From NCBI GenBank assembly GCA_004525465.1, contig SPCN01000001.1, forward strand, positions 1 to 35,478: a DNA stretch of 35,478 nt, read 5' to 3'. Positions 31,657 through 35,478 of the stretch are shown here, piece after piece (the stretch's first letter is position 1; every line of letters starts with the position of its first letter). The position numbers and the translations under genes were made by a program. Under the pieces are notes generated by a model that was not told the origin of the DNA, did not search any database, and was given only the letters and a program-made list of their open reading frames with translations. The DNA comes from Chrysiogenales bacterium. Its GTDB lineage: Bacteria > Acidobacteriota > Aminicenantia > UBA2199.

Positions 31657-32409
31657 TCAGAAATTGAGCAGGATCGGCCGCGGCTTGAGCACGTGGCCGA
31701 TCAGGGTCAGGCCGCTGTGGCGCACGATCTCCAGGGCCTTGCCGGTCAGGGTGGTTTGGGAAACCAGGGCCGGCATGCCGGCATGCAGCACCTTCAGGGC
31801 CATTTCCGCCGAAACGCGGCCGGTGATGAAAAGGGCGGTGCGGGCGAAATCAGCGCCGTGGACAAGCCCCCAGCCGATGACCTTGTCCACGCTGTTGCTG
31901 CGGCCGATGTCTTCCCGGCTGACCAGGATGCGCTGCTCCCGCATGTCGACCAGCATGGAGCAGTGGATGCCGCCGTGCTTTTTGAATAGGGGCGTTCGCC
32001 CGGGCAGCTGCTCCATCAGGCGGATCGCCTGCGGCAAGGTGAAATCGTAACACCTGGACACCTTGGGCAGATTGTTGAACAGGTCGGGTTGCACATCGCC
32101 GCCCGAGCAGGCAACCACCTGGACCGGGTGGTAATGCTCCAGGCGCGGCGCGGCCGAGGGCCGCAAACGCACCAGGGCCCGGTCGGCCTGGATGCGCAGA
32201 GCGGCGGCATCGCCCGGGGTCTGCAGCAGGCCCTGGGAGAAAAGCCAGCCCAGGACCAGTTCCTTGCGGTCGACGGGCGAGCAGCTCAGGCGGCTTAAGG
32301 GGCGACCGTCGACCTCGATGGTCAGCAAAACCTCTTCGGGCAGAGGCACCAGCCCCGTTTCCCGGCGCTTTTCAGGAGTCGGATTTTTTTTCGTTCTGCA
32401 GGTAGGCAT
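31657..32409 (-). CDS. fdhD: FdhD, sulfurtransferase for formate dehydrogenase maturation
   Basis: The 250-aa protein should transfer sulfur to the bis-MGD cofactor of formate dehydrogenase. Landmarks are VSREDIGRSNSVDKVIGW, FITGRVSAEMALKVLHAGMPALVSQT and an LKPRPILLNF end. The loop that carries CxxC in E. coli FdhD reads VVACSGGDVQ here, so only one Cys is present. The start at 32409 has GGAGGA 5 nt upstream, and its first 38 nt overlap the end of mobA. The enzyme it serves is the FdhA at 14093-16816, 15 kb away. Confidence 0.93.
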   Translation of the reverse strand: MPTCRTKKNPTPEKRRETGLVPLPEEVLLTIEVDGRPLSRLSCSPVDRKELVLGWLFSQGLLQTPGDAAALRIQADRALVRLRPSAAPRLEHYHPVQVVACSGGDVQPDLFNNLPKVSRCYDFTLPQAIRLMEQLPGRTPLFKKHGGIHCSMLVDMREQRILVSREDIGRSNSVDKVIGWGLVHGADFARTALFITGRVSAEMALKVLHAGMPALVSQTTLTGKALEIVRHSGLTLIGHVLKPRPILLNF

Positions 32410-32962
32410 GGTATTCCTCCAAGGTGTTCAAATTCTTGAGCCATTTTTGCCCGTCAATGGGCACGAAGCCGGTGCGGCAGGTCCGGAACAGGGACGATAT
32501 CCTCAGGTCCCCGGTACTGATCTGTCTTTCGATGGCCGCGATGATGCTGCGGTGATAAAAGGCAAAAAGCGGTTCGAATTTTCCGTCTTGATAACGCGGG
32601 ACCACGATCTCATGTCGCGGCGACCGGGCCAGGATCATTTGCACGAATGGAATATGGATGACGGGAATGTCGCAGGCCAGGATGAAATTGCCGGCCTGGG
32701 GCGAGGCGCGCAGTGCCGACAGAATGGCCAGCAGCGGTCCCTGGCCCGGCGCTTCGTCCACAATGACCGGCAGTTCCAGGAAAGCGAATTTGTCCTTGTT
32801 CCCGGCGCTGATCATAATGCTGTCGAAAATGGGGCGGAGCTGGGTGATGATCGTTTCGATCAAAGGCCGGCCGCTGCTATCCAGGAGCAGGGACTTTTCC
32901 CGGCGCATGCGCCGGCTGCGCCCCCCGGCCAGGACGATGGCCGCGACCGCATCGGGATTCAT
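32372..32962 (-). CDS. mobA: MobA, molybdenum cofactor guanylyltransferase
   Basis: The 196-aa protein begins with the nucleotide-binding loop IVLAGGRSRRMRREKS, followed by VIVDEAPGQGPLLAI, ACDIPVI and EPLFAFYH, and has a KNLNTLEEY motif near the end. It joins GMP to molybdopterin to make the MGD needed by FdhA. It is translationally coupled to fdhD by a 38-nt overlap, which makes a Mo/W-cofactor maturation pair dedicated to formate dehydrogenase. Confidence 0.92.
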   Translation of the reverse strand: MNPDAVAAIVLAGGRSRRMRREKSLLLDSSGRPLIETIITQLRPIFDSIMISAGNKDKFAFLELPVIVDEAPGQGPLLAILSALRASPQAGNFILACDIPVIHIPFVQMILARSPRHEIVVPRYQDGKFEPLFAFYHRSIIAAIERQISTGDLRISSLFRTCRTGFVPIDGQKWLKNLNTLEEYHAYLQNEKKSDS

Positions 32963-32977
32963 GGAATCTCGAAAACC

Positions 32978-33376
32978 TCAGGAACCTGGCTGGATTTTGT
33001 CTTTGCTGATGAAGCCTTCTTCCAAACCGTCCGACTTTTTCTTTAAAAAAGTGACCAGGAATTTTCGCTGCTGCTGGTCCAGGGTATTGAACCTGGCACC
33101 GACGGAAAAGAGCAGGCCTGGCGCCAGGGCGGAATACTTTTGTGGGTCAAAAGCGGCGACTTCGGCGCGGCTGATCTCGATTTCGAAATCCTGCTGGCTG
33201 CCGTCGGAGTTGGGGATCAGGTATATCTTGTACGTCGAGCCGATGACCGGCTGAAAATTGCAGATCAGGTTGACGCCGTCGATGCTGATGTTGTTGACCA
33301 GGAAGCTGACTACGTTGTACAGCTTGCCTTTCATTTCCTGCAGAACGTCGTAGCGGGTGTTTTTTCTTTTTTCCAT
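32978..33376 (-). CDS. PilZ-domain protein, probable c-di-GMP receptor
   Basis: The start is ATG 33376, giving 132 aa; the open frame reaches further upstream, but that part runs through the promoter. RKNTRYDV near the N-terminus and NNISIDGVNL match the RxxxR and (D/N)xSxxG motifs that bind cyclic-di-GMP. A short beta-barrel with a LVTFLKKK tail follows. It lies 15 nt before mobA on the same strand, so it may be the first gene of the mobA-fdhD operon. The output partner is unknown. Confidence 0.8.
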   Translation of the reverse strand: MEKRKNTRYDVLQEMKGKLYNVVSFLVNNISIDGVNLICNFQPVIGSTYKIYLIPNSDGSQQDFEIEISRAEVAAFDPQKYSALAPGLLFSVGARFNTLDQQQRKFLVTFLKKKSDGLEEGFISKDKIQPGS

Positions 33377-33404
33377 GCTGCACCTTACCTTGAAGTGATC
33401 AATC

Positions 33405-33432
33405 ATATTACCACAAAAAATATTTTTAGCAA
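33405..33432 (-). promoter_or_regulatory. Candidate promoter of the PilZ-mobA-fdhD genes
   Basis: On the minus strand TTGCTA (33432-33427), a 16-nt spacer and TAATAT (33410-33405) with TGG upstream as an extended -10. It lies 28 nt before the ATG at 33376 and overlaps an alternative ATG at 33406, which argues for the downstream start. Confidence 0.5.
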
Positions 33433-33488
33433 CTGTCGGGCGCGGCAATTTTTCAGGTCCAGGCCCGGGAGGCGGCTGCCATGCGAAA

Positions 33489-33517
33489 TTGTCAGCCGGC
33501 TGCTTTGCTGATATACT
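33489..33517 (+). promoter_or_regulatory. Candidate promoter of the APH-M23-aminotransferase gene
   Basis: TTGTCA (33489-33494), a 17-nt spacer and TATACT (33512-33517), with TGA upstream as an extended -10, 23 nt before the ATG at 33541. This divergent region of 164 nt drives both flanking operons. Confidence 0.6.
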
Positions 33518-33540
33518 GATACAGCCAGGGGAAAACAAAC

Positions 33541-35478
33541 ATGAAGAACCGCGATCTGTCGTTTTTGCAATCCAAGCCCAAGTTCACAGAGCTTGACGCG
33601 GCCGCCATTGTAAAAAATGTGTATGCGCTGCCGGCAATGGCCCAACCTCTTCCCAGCGAGCGTGACCAGAATTTTTTAATGAGCGCTGCGACCGGCGAGC
33701 GCTATATTCTGAAAATTGCCAACGCCAAAGAAGATCGGATCCAGTTGGAAACCCAGAATCAGGCCATGTGCCATTTAAAAAATCATTTGTCTTTTTGTCC
33801 GCAGGTCGTAGCCGCGAAAAACGGTGAGTTTATCAGCGAAATCACTTCCCCGGCCCGGGACAAGCATTTTTTGCGACTTGTTTCTTACTTGCCGGGCCGA
33901 CCGCTGGCCAATGTCAAAAGGCATAGCCCCGGCCTTTTGAGCGATCTGGGCCGCTGTATGGGTGAGATCGACAAGGGCCTGGCTGATTTCGATGCTGCCG
34001 GCGCCCACCGGGATTTTTACTGGGACCTGGCCCAGGCCCCAGCTGGCATTGAAAAATATCTTCCGCTTATAGAAGATCCCCTGCTCAAAAAGCTGATCGA
34101 AGCAGGCAGTGCCGATTTCAACCGCCAGGTCGGCCCCTTGTTGCCGGATTTGCGCCGCAGTGTGATTCTAAATGATGCCAATAATTACAATGTCCTGGTC
34201 GGCGGCGGCGGCGACCTTTTTACAAAAGACCAGCAGGTGGTCGGCATAATCGATTTCGGCGACCTGGTCTACAGTTACACGGTCGGCGATCTTGCCGTGG
34301 CCATGGCTTACGCTGTCCTTGATAAGCCCGATCCGCTCGCCGTGGCCGCTCAAATTGCCGCCGCTTATCACGCCGTCTTTCCCCTTGAAGAATCGGAAAT
34401 GGCCGTTCTTTTCGACCTGGCGCGCCTGCGCCTGTGCCTGAGCGCCTGCCTGGCCGTTAAGCAGCAAAGCCAGCGGCCAAAGGATGAATACCTGTCCATC
34501 AGCCAGCAATCGATCCGCCGCTCCTTGCCGCAATTGTTTCGCATCCAGCGGCGTTTTGCCGAAGCCAGGATCCGCCAGGCCTGCGGTTTGCCCCCTTTGC
34601 CAAAGGCCGCTGCGATCAGGGAGTGGCTGCGAAAAAATAGAAAAAACATGGCGGCGGTCTGCGGCCATGATCTACGTCATGAACCGCTTTTGATCTTTGA
34701 TTTGGGCATCGCCAGTCACCATTTGGCTGGAGATTGCGAGAACAACCTTGAGCCCGATCTCAGCAAGCGGCTCCGGGCTGCCATGGACCAGGCCGGGGTG
34801 AAGATCGGCATCGGCCGCTACAACGAAGCCCGTCTGCTTTATACGTCGCCTTTGTTTGCCGGGAACGATCTCTTTGCCGAAAACAATCGCACCGTGCATT
34901 TGGGCATGGATGTATTCATGGCTGCCGGGTCAGCGGTTTGCGCCCCGCTGAGCGGCGAAGTGTTTGCCTGCGCCCGCAATCAGGCGCCTCTGGATTACGG
35001 GCCGGTGATCGTCCTGCGCCATCAAACCGGAGCCGGCGAGCCTTTCTTTACGCTGTACGGCCATCTGAGTCTTGATTCGCTGGCAGGGTTGCAGACGGGA
35101 CAGTTGGTGAAAAAAGGGCAGATCATCGGCAGGATCGGCAATGCCGATGTCAACGGCGGCTGGACGCCCCACCTGCATTTTCAGATTATACTGGATTTGC
35201 TGGAAATGGGCGGCGATTTTCCCGGGGTGGCCGCCGCCGCTGATCGGGAATTGTGGGGCGCGTTTTCTCCCGATCCGAACCTGATCCTGGCTGTTCCGGA
35301 AAAGCTGTTCCCGGATCCTGAACCGACCAGGGTCGAGACCCTGGCTTCGCGGCGGATGTCCATCGGCGCCAGCGTGAGCCTCAGTTACCGGGAACCGCTC
35401 AAACTGGTCCGCGGCTGGATGCAATACCTTTTTGATGAAAACGGACGCCGCTACCTGGACGCCTACAACAACGTCCCC
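33541..35478 (+). CDS. Phosphotransferase-M23 peptidase-class III aminotransferase fusion, truncated by window
   Basis: The frame is open from ATG 33541 to the right edge (646 codons). Domain 1 (about residues 25-330) is an APH/homoserine-kinase-like phosphotransferase: LNDANNYNVL at 210-219 replaces the usual HGDxxxxN loop and DFGD at 238-241 is the metal motif. Domain 2 (about 430-560) is an M23 zinc peptidase with HLGMD (His453, Asp457), His508 in LYGHLS, and HLHF (His544, His546). Domain 3 starts near 625 with the N-terminal part of a class III PLP aminotransferase (MQYLFDENGRRYLDAYNNV) and is cut off. Large proteins of this three-part architecture, about 1000 aa, are known from several bacteria; the substrate is unclear. 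The phosphotransferase and aminotransferase parts suggest amino-alcohol or phospho-lysine type metabolism, which is inference. Confidence 0.9.
   Translation, partial: MKNRDLSFLQSKPKFTELDAAAIVKNVYALPAMAQPLPSERDQNFLMSAATGERYILKIANAKEDRIQLETQNQAMCHLKNHLSFCPQVVAAKNGEFISEITSPARDKHFLRLVSYLPGRPLANVKRHSPGLLSDLGRCMGEIDKGLADFDAAGAHRDFYWDLAQAPAGIEKYLPLIEDPLLKKLIEAGSADFNRQVGPLLPDLRRSVILNDANNYNVLVGGGGDLFTKDQQVVGIIDFGDLVYSYTVGDLAVAMAYAVLDKPDPLAVAAQIAAAYHAVFPLEESEMAVLFDLARLRLCLSACLAVKQQSQRPKDEYLSISQQSIRRSLPQLFRIQRRFAEARIRQACGLPPLPKAAAIREWLRKNRKNMAAVCGHDLRHEPLLIFDLGIASHHLAGDCENNLEPDLSKRLRAAMDQAGVKIGIGRYNEARLLYTSPLFAGNDLFAENNRTVHLGMDVFMAAGSAVCAPLSGEVFACARNQAPLDYGPVIVLRHQTGAGEPFFTLYGHLSLDSLAGLQTGQLVKKGQIIGRIGNADVNGGWTPHLHFQIILDLLEMGGDFPGVAAAADRELWGAFSPDPNLILAVPEKLFPDPEPTRVETLASRRMSIGASVSLSYREPLKLVRGWMQYLFDENGRRYLDAYNNVP

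Noticed and set aside
31576..32298. Several plus-strand open frames opposite fdhD
   Set aside because: fdhD on the minus strand has clear family motifs and a ribosome site; the opposite frames have neither.
1..35478. tRNA, rRNA or insertion-sequence genes
   Set aside because: No cloverleaf-like segment, rRNA stretch or transposase ORF was recognised by reading; short tRNAs could still be missed without a covariance search.

Overview
The window looks like a chromosomal segment of an uncultured, mostly anaerobic bacterium. The background is moderately GC-rich (enolase, the formate dehydrogenase operon and most single genes), with one AT-rich island in the middle. A secreted M3-like and a secreted M1 metallopeptidase, rubrerythrin-type diiron proteins, a B3/B4-domain protein, a pirin, an APH-M23-aminotransferase fusion and a formate/NAD(P) redox complex would fit an Aminicenantes/Acidobacteriota-like organism. 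No rRNA or other phylogenetic marker was used, so this placement is an inference.

Layout. (1) 1-5179, minus strand: an exported M3-like zinc peptidase cut by the left edge, then a secreted M1 aminopeptidase-like protein in an operon with a six-helix membrane protein. (2) 5445-7337, minus strand: a CBS-CBS-ATPase regulator, a DRTGG-domain protein and a desulforedoxin-rubrerythrin fusion. (3) 7642-17686, plus strand, the centrepiece: a second DRTGG protein, a NuoE-like subunit, a cysteine-less ferredoxin-like protein, a NuoF-GltD fusion (1024 aa), a second NuoE, a second NuoF, a Cys-type molybdenum/tungsten formate dehydrogenase catalytic subunit (907 aa) and a FocA-type formate channel. This reads as one multisubunit complex that could link formate/CO2 with NAD(H), NADP(H) and perhaps ferredoxin. 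(4) 17860-24965, plus strand, AT-rich: TetR regulator, HlyD-like lipoprotein, two ABC ATPases, TolC and two ABC-2 permeases, a complete efflux cassette resembling E. coli cecR-ybhGFSR, probably transferred. (5) 25162-31081, plus strand: enolase, an MFS transporter and small single genes. (6) 31110-33376, minus strand: a ferritin-like protein, mobA-fdhD (cofactor guanylylation and sulfuration for formate dehydrogenase, so functionally tied to region 3) and a PilZ-domain protein. (7) 33541-end: the start of a phosphotransferase-M23 peptidase-class III aminotransferase fusion.

The two ends of the formate system sit 14 kb apart: catalytic and redox subunits plus channel in region 3, and dedicated Mo-cofactor maturation genes in region 6. 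No [FeFe]-hydrogenase catalytic subunit is present, although the NuoE/NuoF subunits and the CBS-ATPase/DRTGG regulators resemble those found with such hydrogenases.

Gene-free stretches over 200 bp are few and carry unusual repeats: several tracts of degenerate 7-nt tandem units (different heptamers at different loci, partly in inverted orientation) and GC-rich palindromes of one apparent family. No rRNA, tRNA, CRISPR array or insertion sequence was recognised.
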